64,000 nucleotides of DNA, from NCBI GenBank assembly GCA_029204225.1, contig CM055097.1, positions 46,643,001-46,707,000 of the forward strand, in the 5' to 3' direction. The DNA comes from Diphasiastrum complanatum. Taxonomy: Eukaryota > Streptophyta > Lycopodiopsida > Lycopodiales > Lycopodiaceae. The notes beneath the pieces were generated by a model that saw only the letters and a program-made list of their open reading frames with translations, was not told the DNA's origin and did not search any database. This document shows positions 26,090 through 37,200 of this stretch, one piece after another. The translations under genes were made by a program, and so were the position numbers. The stretch's first letter is position 1. Every line of letters begins with the position of its first letter.

Positions 26090-28326
26090 GATCCCGCAGC
26101 AGAAATCGTAGCTCGATCTCCGAGGACTCTGTTGGCAACGAATAGATTCATATGTGAAATATGTAACAAAGGATTTCAAAGGGACCAAAATCTCCAATTG
26201 CACCGTAAGTGCTCTAAGAAATATGCAGTGCAATCTGATTGGAAAGCGCATTCAAAGACTTGCGGTACCCGAGAGTATCGCTGCGATTATGGTATTCTCT
26301 TCTCTAGGTACGTTCCCACGACCACAGTCCATGGGCAATCTGAACTCAGAGCACTTACAATAGTTATTGCTGTAACTTTGACTTTAACGAGTTTTCTGTC
26401 TAGAGTAACCATATGGTATGCATAGGATACAATTTATATGTCTTTCTAATGATATCACCTATAGGATGTCCGTACAAGATAATAAATTCCCAATAGCTGA
26501 CTCAAAGGCATGCTGAGCAGCAAATTTGTCCTCAAGTATAGTTTTGTCTTGTTATTAAGCTATTTCATTATCCTTGGTAGCATGCTTTTCCAATAGTATT
26601 GAAATTTGTATGATGTGGTATTATATACTTGTCATTGGTCTTCTCATTTCTTATCTGTTACAAGATATTAAGTGCTGAAACATGTTACCATAACAAAGTA
26701 ATTTTCATCATCGTTCTTTTAATTTCTCAAAGTCTATTACATAGGTTCAGGTTTATTCATATTTTATTTCAATGCTTGCTACATTAATATGTACATATAC
26801 TTACGACAGATATGAGTTAAGCAATCACACTTGCATGATACCCTATGTGTAGCTGCTTACTTGTTGACAAAAGCTATGAGAGCTCAAGCTCATGAATATA
26901 TTTTAGGCTTTAGCAAAGACCACTCTCATTACATGTCAGAAATTGTGAACTCCAGCAACTTTGTCGCAGCACAAACAAGAAAGGAAGGTCGAACGAGGAA
27001 CAATTCGCGAAAGTCAACGTCCCTTGACTCGAAGCGCGAACGATTTGCGAATCATTCGTGAATCGTAAACACACCTCCAGGACCGCAAACCGCAAAGGGA
27101 CGCAAAACGAAAAATTACGAAAGAAACGAAGAGAATGAAAGCAAACGGGAGACTACGAAACAAACAAAGAGGAATCTTTCGCGCTGCCAGCTGGTAGCTC
27201 AACGGGCTTGGAGTCATAGACTTCACGCCCAGGTGAAACGAGAGGCAACAACGGAGACTAACTGATTAGTTGATTTGCGTTAACTAGTCTTGTGATTTCA
27301 GCATTTAGCCATCTTGTAAACTCCACACTTTGGAGGTATAAACGATCCTTTCTGGATTATAAAAATATAGATCTGTAAGAGACAGAGAGAGAGACGTAGC
27401 GAGTAGAGCAGAAAAGAACAATACTAGAAACAATAGAGATGTGCATGAAAGTCTGTCAACGAGCAGAACACAGCGAAAGAGCAGAGTGTCATTCCACCAA
27501 CGAGCGAGACACTGATGATCTCGCTCTAAAAATTAAACTGATAATACAGTCGATCTATTTTCGTGCATCTCCTTGTCTTGTGTCGTCTGTCTTGATTGCT
27601 AGAAACAAATGTAATCTGTGATGTGCAGTCGAGTGTTTAGGTTCTTGTAAAAGCTTTCGCGCAAAAGAAAATTCAAAGACACAAAATCGTTCATGAATAC
27701 GAATACGAAAACGAAAACGAAAAAAAAACAATTTTGCCTTCGCGAAACCGAACAGCGTTTTTCGCTTCCGTGGCATTACATTAGTGAGAATATTTGAGGA
27801 GAGTTTACAATGAGGTTTTACAATTCCAGTACAATATATTTGTTTTCGGTCATGACATTGATATTTTGGCTAGTTTTATCTTCGAGACTAGCAGCAAAAC
27901 TGATAGCATTGATGAGTCAAAGTTTGACAGTATCACGTAACAAGACCCACTCCTTACCATCATATTGTGACAGGAGGGATAGTTTCATCACTCACAGAGC
28001 TTTTGGTTGAAGAAAGTGCCAAATATTCTGGCAGCAATCATATTTCTTTTCAGCTAGATAATCATCTATATGGGAGCAGTATACCTTCAGTAGGAACGTT
28101 TTCTCAAAAATCTACTTTCTTTGGACCATCAAAAACATTGGTTATGACCGGGGGATCTGATATTCTTGATAGCAAGACTGGAAAAGCTTCATACGAAGCT
28201 GCTGCGCCAGTAGTCGCCACTAGCTGGGACACTAGAGTCAATACAACACGATACTATAGTCCACGTAGTTTTGATGAGAGCCTACCAATGTGCCTCGGGA
28301 GCAGAATTGAGGGAAGGAAACGGTAA
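26090..28326 (+). pseudogene. INDETERMINATE DOMAIN (IDD) C2H2 zinc-finger pseudogene
   Basis: Plant IDD proteins are nuclear transcription factors with four fingers (two C2H2, two CCHC). The exon at 26090-26307 encodes ATNRFICEICNKGFQRDQN and then jumps from LQLHR straight to KCSKKYAVQSDWKAHSKTC. The roughly 60 residues holding the second finger and most of the third are deleted in frame. A donor TCTCTAG/GTACGT (26308) and an acceptor GTGACAG/GAGGG (27973) reproduce the conserved IDD intron and restore SR-RDSFITHRAF. Immediately after, an apparent 11-base deletion removes the CDAL codons, including a zinc-ligand Cys, and causes a stop at 28008. In another frame LVEESAKYSGSNHI continues the IDD text to 28326. 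The intron holds a solo LTR. The first exon is not found. Confidence 0.8.
26934..27775 (+). repeat. Solo LTR in the IDD intron
   Basis: The 842-base block starts TGTCAGAAATTG and ends CCGTGGCA (TG...CA). It is flanked by an exact 5-base duplication TTACA (26929-26933 and 27776-27780), the footprint of an LTR-element insertion. No internal domain remains, so it is a solo LTR. A TATA-like ATTATAAAAATATAG lies near 27357 on the plus strand, which suggests the orientation. The sequence style (CGAAC/TTCGC words) resembles the Copia B LTR, but I could not align the two throughout. Confidence 0.75.
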
Positions 28327-29844
28327 AAGTATTCAATTTAAAGCCATGGAGGAGACGTAAGCCACTTCTAAAAACGTAGTCTCAAATGTTGAGTCCACTC
28401 TAATATGCTCCCACAACAGCAGGAGAATGTGGATTTAAGTCAAAATTACCAACATTGAGTAGCATTGGTAGATTGGGAAAAATTAAGTTTTACAGTAGTA
28501 AAAAACAGGTGCTTCCAGCTGAGGATTTGTTTTTCAAACCCAAAACGTAGGACCACTCTAAAGGTTCCTTTGCTCTCATTCTATAAAGTGATTCAAACGT
28601 TTAGAATCGGATAGTTTCATGGGAAATGTGCAGCCAAGACAGAATAGAAGAACCTTTTTGTCTTAGACAAGAAATTGAAGGACTTTCTCAAGTTTCTCAT
28701 ACATGGGCATTTTAAGCTGTACTGGTCATTGAGCTAAAGCGGTAAAGGTTACTGAGTACACTCCTGAGAGCACTACTTGGATCTCCCAGATTGTGTCAAA
28801 AGAAGTCCTCTTTCAAGTTCTGACTAGATATATGATGTATGAGGTTACAAAGCTAGGATCAAAATGACAATGCAAGAAGCCTTAAATCCACAGTTCTTAA
28901 CTAAGAGCTTCATCCAGAAGAAGACATTTTGAAACTTGAGCATCCAACTATAATCCTATTGCTCAGGAGTGGGACATCCCACTAAGTTCAGTTAAATCAA
29001 AGAAGCTCTGGCAGTAATCCTAGACTCCACAAACTTTTGAAGAAAGTTTCGAAGAAAGAAAGATCGTGCTCTTAAGAGAGATGCAAGCAAGACGTGCTTT
29101 AGGAATAGAATACAGTAGCAATGAGAATCGAAGAGCTCTTATAATGAATCAAAAGCCCGACATAAACAAAACAAAATTTTAAGATGATCTAGGAGTGCTG
29201 GTAAAAATTGTAGATTCAGTCCAAGGCTACTGGAGATGTGGAGAATGCAAACACTTGGCAATGCTGGTGGAATGTAGTATAAGGAACAACATAGTTTACA
29301 TTGTCGGAGCACATGAACTCATTTTCCATTTCAGAAGCAGCAGCCTAGGAGCCTCACGCTCTTGGGGTTATACTGTTCCTCTATATATGACATATAATTG
29401 TAGAAGAAGGTAAGTATATGTGAGGAGTAAATAATAGTTGCTTGTAGAAAAATGTAATCAACCTCATAGCCAAGAAGAACTAGGGATAATGATCTTCTGC
29501 TACAGTGTCTTGCCATCAGTAGTGCAGAAAGCAATTTTCAAGCATTGAGTGAAGTGCACTGCTGATCATGAAGCTGGGACTTTGTGATCGAAGCAGCAAT
29601 CTTCACCTCCAGAGAGGGGAAACAGAGACATGCTGTAGTATGGTGGGTAGAGCTGGGCTGTTGAGATAATATGACTATTTTTCAGAAAGAGGAAGATGTT
29701 ACTATGCTGAATAGCTGCACCTTGGTTTGGAATATCCAAGTGTTCATCAGCTCCCCATAGAGAAGAGAGGAAGGACTGTCACTTTGAGCTAGCTGTGAAA
29801 CTGGTGTTGCTGGGCTCTGTGATTGTTGGAAGGGAATGGAGTAG
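28327..29844. other. No recognisable gene
   Basis: This is probably decayed 3' sequence of the IDD locus. Short frames (for example 29195-29413) carry no motif I can name. No LTR, array or RNA gene is evident. Confidence 0.35.
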
Positions 29845-30117
29845 CTAAGCAAGGTGAGGAGGGGAAAGACTGGGCAGAGGCTTCTTTCCAAATGTGTGCT
29901 TGTTATTGTGCATCCATACTTTGAGAACATGGCGCTTGACACCAACATCAGCACAGAACTGCTGCACAACAACCTCATCATGCTTCTGGATACGCCATCC
30001 CAGCTTCTTGGCAAAGATACACATCTTCTCTTTCTGATCAACTGAGAATTTTGTCCGAAATCGTTTTTTCATGGGCGACACATGAGACGATGGCCATACG
30101 GGATTGCAAACCTATTA
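29845..30117 (-). pseudogene. ZF-HD homeodomain fragment
   Basis: The minus-strand frame (readable from about 30117 through [19 protein letters not shown]) encodes a complete plant ZF-HD-type homeodomain. Helix I is around [14 protein letters not shown], helix II around [10 protein letters not shown], and the recognition helix is [20 protein letters not shown] short tail stops at 29845. ZF-HD factors normally carry an N-terminal zinc-finger dimerisation domain; none is found upstream, where a stop and possible splice acceptor (AATAG/GTT) occur near 30110. It is therefore a gene fragment. It may be the last exon of a broken gene or a piece carried by the neighbouring retrotransposon, whose primer-binding site lies only about 90 bases upstream on the same strand. 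Confidence 0.75.
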
Positions 30118-30204
30118 CGATAGATATCAATATAAGGGAGAAGGTGATGAAGAGTGTGAGATGCTCTGCATTTCAATGATGAGTGTGAATCGAATTCGTG
30201 ATAT

Positions 30205-30216
30205 GCTTTGATACCA
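30205..30216 (-). promoter_or_regulatory. Primer-binding site beside the Copia B LTR
   Basis: The minus strand reads TGGTATCAAAGC, one base different from the standard tRNA-Met primer-binding site, directly next to the left end of the LTR at 30218. It shows that an internal domain once extended to the left of this LTR, in addition to the Copia B domain on its right. Confidence 0.65.
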
Positions 30217-30217
30217 C

Positions 30218-31247
30218 TGATGAGAAGCCAAGCTATCGCGACCGCGACTCGAGCATGACTCTCTCTACGACTCAGATGGAGTTCAGATGCGATCGCTGGA
30301 CACTGCCTGCTGAATCGCTCCTACGGTCCTCCAGAGTGTAGTCAGACACTGTTGATCTACGTTCATAAAATTAATGCAGCATTCAACATAGTTTTAACCA
30401 AGATGCGGAATTGAAATGAACAAGAAAATTCAGACACACGAATGACAGCAGACACATTTGCATTCGAGATCAGACACAACAAGAAAAAAATCATCTATCT
30501 TTATCTTTTTCTGATTCTTCAAACACTGCATGCAAATTCACGCAGTGCGTTGGCGTGGGAGAAACACAGTTCTCTCACAAGTAATCGTCTCGCTTTACTA
30601 GCGGACAGTTGGATCTACAAATCCTAGACATAATTGTCTTTGCACGCAGGCAGACATGTATTCTGTAATTTCATCTTGATTGCTTACTAGCATCAGACTG
30701 CTTCACTGTATATGTTCTGTATTCTCTGCTGATCTATATGTCAAGTATCATCCAATAAGTATAGTCGCTCTATGTAAATCTAAGATTAGAGTGATTAAGC
30801 ATCTACAACTAATCAGGGAACTACAAGAGTGGCAAATTAGCCATGACCTAGGGAGTATCTACTGACGTCATGCCATCAGATCAAATTTCTGTACTTCTGG
30901 GTACTTGGGTGATCTTTGCTGGTACTCTTCGAAGCGTGAGGGCAAAACGAGTTTCGCGACATTTTTCGTGTCGCGTCGTTGGTTTCCTTTCCATCGTTGG
31001 TTCCGTTTTGCTCATCTGCCTTCCTCTCGTATTGGACCGCAAAAGATTCTCGTGCCAGACTACAAAAGATTCTCGTTCGTGAATCTTTTGTGTTCGCGAA
31101 CCGTTCATGATCGTCTCCTTTGACTTTTGTGTTCGCAAAACTTTTCGTGTTTCGTGTCTCCTAACTTTCGTGTTCGCGAACATCTTCGTCAGGCCGAGGG
31201 CTGAAAGCTAGCAAGGCTTCGTAAATAGAAATATTTTGTTTCTTCAG
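30218..31247 (-). repeat. Full-length Copia B LTR
   Basis: About 1030 bases from TGATGAGAAGCC to TTTGTTTCTTCA. A polypurine tract (TGAGAGGGAGC on minus, 31248-31258) and Copia B RNase H lie to its right, and a primer-binding site lies to its left. Its right half matches the partial LTRs at 7575-8036 and 41461-41917. Confidence 0.65.
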
Positions 31248-33563
31248 CTCCCTCTCAAAGAATCATAACTTTACGATCCTGAGACTGCTCCTTTGTCTCT
31301 CAAAGAGTCCTTTGTCCAGGGCTTTAGTGAAGATGTTAGCAACCATTTCTTTCATTCCGATGAAGGTGGTCTGCAACATCTTCCTTTCAATTAGATCCCT
31401 GACCAAGTGATACTTGATCGCAATGTGCTTCATTTTGGAATGGAACACGGGATTCCTCAGGTGTATTGCAGAGGTGTTGTCCATCTGCAAGACCAGAGGC
31501 TTGTTCCTTGTTTCGCCCAATTCGTTCAGGAACTACCTTAGCCAGATTATCTCATTGGCCCTCTTGGCTACTGCAACGTACTCTGCTTTGCAAGATGACA
31601 AGGCTACGACGGTCCGTTTCTTGCTGACCCAGAGAACTGCTGCTCCTGATGCGATGGTCCACCCTCCTGAGATGCTTTTACAATCATCCTTGAGAGATGC
31701 CCAACCAGCATCACTGCAGGAAAGTATCCTGAAACCTGCATCACAACAATAACACAGCCCGTAATCTCTCGTTAATTGAAGATATTGCAAAACTGTTTCA
31801 CAATCTTCTAATGTGTCGAGCCTGGATTCGTACAGAATTGGCTCATCCTGAATACTGGATAAGCAATATAAGAACATGTGTTGTCTGCAAGATACATCAG
31901 TGATCCTATCAGCTTCCTATAAGGTATGAGCTTGTCAGGAATATGTGCATATGCTGCACAGCCAAAGATTTTGATGTGAGACAGGTTGGGCTTTCTACCC
32001 CACCATAGCTCATATGGTGTCGTGTGAAGAACACCAGACTTGCCTGTCTTGTTCTAGATGTATGCGACTGTAGCTACTGCTTCAGCCCACAGTCCCCTTG
32101 GAGCTTTCGAGTAGGCCATCATACATCTGGCTGCTTCCATCAGGGTCCTGTTCTTTCTTTCAACAACACCATTGTACTGTGGCGTGTAGGCTGCAGTCCT
32201 TCTGTGAATGCCATGATCATTGCAGAAGTCAGTTTTGATCTGATCTGATCTGCTTCACTTTGCTGCCTGTACATCTCTCAGTCCAATTCACATATTTAGT
32301 GAATTTATCGAGTGCTTCAGATTTATTCTGAATAAAATACACTCTAACAAATTTGCTATAATCATCGATGAAGGTTATATAATATTTCGAACCTTCTATT
32401 GAGATCACGATGAATGGTCCGCAAATGTCAAAATGCACTAGCTCCAGGATCTTTGTCGTTCTGTATGAGTCTTTGATGAATGGAGTGCACGACATCTTGC
32501 CCTTCAAACATGCATCACAGGTGGTCGAACTGGTTGCATTCGAGATGCTGACCCCTGTTATCACTCCATGATGGCTTGTCTGGCAAAGTGCCATTGAGTT
32601 CATGTGGCAGAGTCTTCTATGCCACAGAGTGTCTGGCAAGTCGCCATGAGTCTGATGCACTTGATCTTTAGGTAGGCGTACCTTCAGACGATATAGGTTA
32701 CCTTTTCTTCTACCTTGAGCGATGAGAGTACTGGTATGGGCGTCAATCACGTTGCATGCTTCATTAGAAAACATCACACGCATTCCTACATATGCTATTC
32801 TTGCTATAGAAAGCAAGTCTTGTTGTAGAGTAGGCACGAATAGAATGTCTTCGAGTCGTCTGTCTCTGCCGTTGGTGTTGAGCCATAGCGAACCAATATC
32901 GTTCACTTGATACTTAGATCCAAATCCAAGAACTATGAATCTTGAAGGATCTGCACTTTTGAAATCAGACATTATTTGTCTTAATGTCACGAAGTGTGAG
33001 GTGGCTCTGGAGTCTAGAATGACCTCATGTGTGTGTCAGATATTGATGCTGCACACATGTCTTCACAGATGTAGGCAGTCGAACAGTTTCTGTTCGTTCT
33101 TTTTTCACCCATCTTCGAGCTCTCGGGCTCCTCAACATAGGATGAACTGTTGTTGTTCTCCTGTCTGTTCTGTGCTGATTTGTTCCTCGGGTTCTGGCAA
33201 CAATCCATGGCTGCGTGACCCTTCTTGTGGCAATGGATACTCTCAATCTTGGGATTGATCTAGCATGTATCTATTGTATGCCCGTCTCTTCTGCATCTCA
33301 CGCAATTCTTCTTGCACCTTGTTGTTTTGACCTCCCTTTGGTCTTCCAGTTGTTTTTGCTGGTCCTCTCTGCTTGCTGGTCACGATCCTGCCTCTGATTC
33401 GACTCCCTCTTAGGCTTAAATTGTTTCTTGGATTTTTCTTTTTTGTCGTAGAGGGCTAGTCAGAACCATCCTTGTGATCAAAGTGTTCTTTGGCCTCAAC
33501 TTCCTCTCGAATCTCGACAATCGCCTTTTCAAGGTTCATGGTAGGATATTTTGCGAGTAGGGT
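31248..33563 (-). pseudogene. Copia B gag end-protease-integrase-RNase H, RT deleted
   Basis: On the minus strand this continues the gag that begins at 40328 and is split by Copia C. The protease frame from 32990 includes NTNGRDRRLEDILFVPTL; upstream the protease motif reads DSRATSHF. Then come the pre-integrase region (LWHRRLCHMNS), integrase with FDICGPFIV and VKQIRSDQN, and AERKNR-type sequence in broken frames to about 31900. The frame then passes from KIFGCAAYAHIPD directly to KLIPYRKLIGSLMYLAD, a motif that lies after reverse transcriptase. The end of integrase and the whole of reverse transcriptase are therefore missing. RNase H (SSCKAEYVAVAKRANEI, with Lys instead of the usual Glu) ends near 31263. 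Several stops make the copy inactive. Confidence 0.7.
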
Positions 33564-34218
33564 TGAGAAAAATACAGATCCTAAGTGGATCTAAACTCCA
33601 AGATCATTGGCTTGAATGCTTGCACTCCAAACTACATAAGCTAGGAATTGGCAACACATTCTATGCTACCTAGAATGCAAAGAACTTGATCAAAAAGCAT
33701 TTACCACAAATGGAAACTTCCATAAACATCAAGTGCGGCCCAAAATAGCATTATACAGTCCATAATACATCAGCCTATCACTTTTGGAAAGCACCTAAGA
33801 TCATACACAATAGCTTGAAGACAATACACACAACAATGCTCTCAATGGAGGAAGAAACAATGACAATGATCTATTGATCTCAATGAAGCATACAAAAGGT
33901 TTCTCCAACCTGTTCTCCACGACTTCCCTACTATTTATGGATGAGGAAGATGACTCTCTCTCCTCTCTCTAGAAGGTACTTGACCCTAGATATTCCCTAT
34001 ATAGGAAAAATAGCTAAAAATGGCTTATATGACCAAAATACATCAAAATGGTCTCATTTTGAAGGGTATGAAGTTTGACACTTCATCATACTGAAAAAAT
34101 ACAGTAAATAAAAACATTGTGGCCTGGTTCACACGTGCGAAACTCCAAAACCAAAACTATTTACAATTTTAGCCAATTTAGGCCTCAAACTAGCTAGGAA
34201 ATGTTGACAATTTTCACA
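33564..34218 (-). repeat. 3' LTR of Copia C
   Basis: Runs TGAGAAAAATACAG...GACAATTTTCACA on plus. A TATA-like CTATATAGGG lies near 33992-34005 on the minus strand. CACACGTGCG lies at 34130-34139. The stop codon of gag-pol (34214-34216) is inside its first bases. Confidence 0.92.
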
Positions 34219-37200
34219 CTCCCTCTTCAACATTGGATGCTAGTTTCAACATAGTCTTTGAGCACATTCCAAGATTAGATCTATGCATTAAATATAGGTC
34301 CTTTCCCAATGGTTTGGTGAAGATATCAGCCACACACTCCTTTGAAGAGACATGTTGAAGCTCCACCTCTTTGGCAATGACTTGATCTCTCACAAAATGG
34401 TGAGCAATCTCAATGTGCTTGCTCCTTGCATGAAAAACAGGATTGCTTGCCAAGCTTTGGGCTGAAAGGTTATCACAAAGTATGATTGGAGTCTTCTCTG
34501 GTTCCAGCAAGTGAAGATCCAATAACATCCTCTTGATCCAAAGAATCTCCTTGGTGCATGTTGTTAATGCCTTGTACTCGGCTTCGGTGGAAGATAGAGA
34601 GATAGTTGGTTGCTTCTTTGATAGCCATGAGACCACTCCATCTCCAAGATAGATTGCAAAGGCACTTGTTGACTTCCTATCCATTTGATCACCTGCAAAA
34701 TCTGAATCTGAAAATCCACAAAGGTTAGGTGTAGTACCTCCATACAAGATGCCAAAATCTCTAGATCCCGAGATGTATCTAAGTACTCTCTTTCCTAGCT
34801 TCCAATGAGCCTCACTAGGATCTTGCATAAATTGACTTAGTTTACCAACCACAAAGCTTAGATCAGGTCTTGTGATGGTTAACCATATAAGAGATCCTAT
34901 TAGCTTTCTATAGAGAGTAATGTCCTTGAAGGATCTTTCATTACTTCTTGTAGTTAGCTTTACATTTGATTCCATAGGAGTAGAAACAACTTTACAATCT
35001 TCCATATGAAACCTTTTTAGAATAGAGTTAACATACTTTTCTTGACATATGAATGTAGATTTAGAAGTTCTAATAATCTCTATTCCTAAGATATAATGAA
35101 GTTTACCAAGATCTTGAATTTCAAACTCTCTTTTGAGTGCCATCTTGATTTCATCTATATCTAGATTGTTACCACCACTTAAGATAATGTCATCAACATA
35201 GATCAAAAGTAAAGTGATATCATTTTCATTCAATCTAAAGTAGAGAGAATGATCATACTCACTCATAACAAAGTTTTGAGAAAGTAAGAAGGAATTGAGC
35301 TTAGCATACCAACTCCTTGGTGCTTGCTTTAGCCCATACAAACTCTTTTGGAGATAGCACACATGATTAGGCTCATCATGTGAAACATAGCCCTCGGGTT
35401 GCTCCATGTAAATATCTTCTTCAAGATCACCATTCAAGAAGGCATTAGTAACATCCATTTGCCACATATCCCAATCATAAAGAGTTGCAAGAGAGATTAG
35501 GATTCGAATAGTTACCATCTTTGCCACGGGTGCAAAGGTCTCATCATAGTCAATACCATATTCTTGAGCATACCCCTTTGCCACCAACCTTGCCTTGTAC
35601 TTGTTGATTGATCCATCTTGATTTGTCTTGATCTTGAAGATCCACTTACAACCAATTGCCTTCTTGTCCTTTGGAAGCTTTCCCAACCTCCATGTGTTGC
35701 TTTTGATGAGTGCTTGATGCTCATGATCCATGGCTTGGATCCATTCCTTCTTTTGAATTGCTTCACCTACACAAGTTGGTTCATCAAAAGAGGTAAGAAA
35801 AGCAAAGTTAGAGTTGTCCACCACTTGCTTTCCTTTTTCATCATAGGTTAGCCTTGATGGCTTAGCCCTTTGCCTTTGAGTCTTCCTTGAAGTTTGCTTT
35901 GGAGTGGCATCTCCATCTTCATCCAAGACATCTTGCACATCATGATGATTAGTAGGCACATCAACATCAACATCAACAACATTGGAAACATTCTCTTCAT
36001 GAAAGATGACATCCCTACTTATGACAACTTTCTTTGTAGAAGGAATGTACACTTTGTAAGCCTTGCTTACTTCACTATAGCCAACAAACACACCCTTCTT
36101 TGATGAAGGATCTTCTTTAGTTCTATCATCAAGTGTGATATTGACAAAACATGTACATCCAAAGATCCTACAATGCTTGACACTCGGCCTTCTACCATAA
36201 AGAACCTCATGAGGAGTTTTACCATCCAAGGAAGCACTTGTCCATCTATTACATAGATAGTTAGCACATGCTAAAGCTTCCCCCCAAAAAGACTTAGCAA
36301 GATTAGCATGTAGTCTCATTGCCTTGGCACATTCACAAAGGGTTCTATTCTTCCTCTCGGCCACTCCATTCTGTTGTGGAGTCCTAGGACTAGACATCTC
36401 CCTCTTAATACCATGTGCTATACAAAAGTCTTTGAACCTATTTGAGGTGTATTCCCCTCCATTATCAGATCTTAAGCATTTGATCTTTGTATTGAATTGG
36501 TTTTCCATTTCATTCTTGAACTTGACAAATGCAGCAAACACTTCATCCTTACTTTTAAGAAGATAGATCCAAGTATACCTACTAAAGTCATCAATGAAAG
36601 TTGCATACATCTTTGCCCCACCATTGCTAGTTGTACTAGAAGAATGAATATCAGAATGCACAAGTTGAAAAGCTTCTTTAGATCTAGAAGTAGATCTAGA
36701 ATAAGCAAGTCTATGAGATTTGGACAAGGCACAATGTTCACAAACACTATTGTTTGCAACAAGACTTTTAGGGAGACCAAGAACAAGCTCTTTCTTTGCC
36801 ATTACCTCCAAAGATTTGAAGTTGGGATGGCCCAACCTCTTGTGCCAAACTTCTTGGTTTGTCAATTGCTCCCTAGCCATACATCCTTCATGATTAGAGA
36901 TCACACATGCATCAAGCTTGAAAAGTTTACCATGCCTCCTACCTTGAGCAATCAAGGATCCACATTTACTTATCAAACATGCATCTCCAATGAACTCCAC
37001 ATCAAGTCCTTTGTCAATCATTTGACTTACACTAAGCAAATTCTTAGTGATTGAAGGAATGTACAAAACATTTTCAAGATTTGCTTTCCTATTTGTTGAA
37101 AGGGAAATAGGAATAGTGCCTATGCCTTTGATGTCACATTGACCATCATTTGCAGTGTAGATGATGTTACCTTCTCCCTCATAAGACAATAAGGATGTAA

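Noticed and set aside
27180-27245. tRNA-like stretch with an A-box-like GGTAGCTCAACGGG
   Set aside because: It has no acceptable B box (GGTTCGANTCC) and no cloverleaf pairing, and it lies inside a block defined as a solo LTR by its ends and target duplication.
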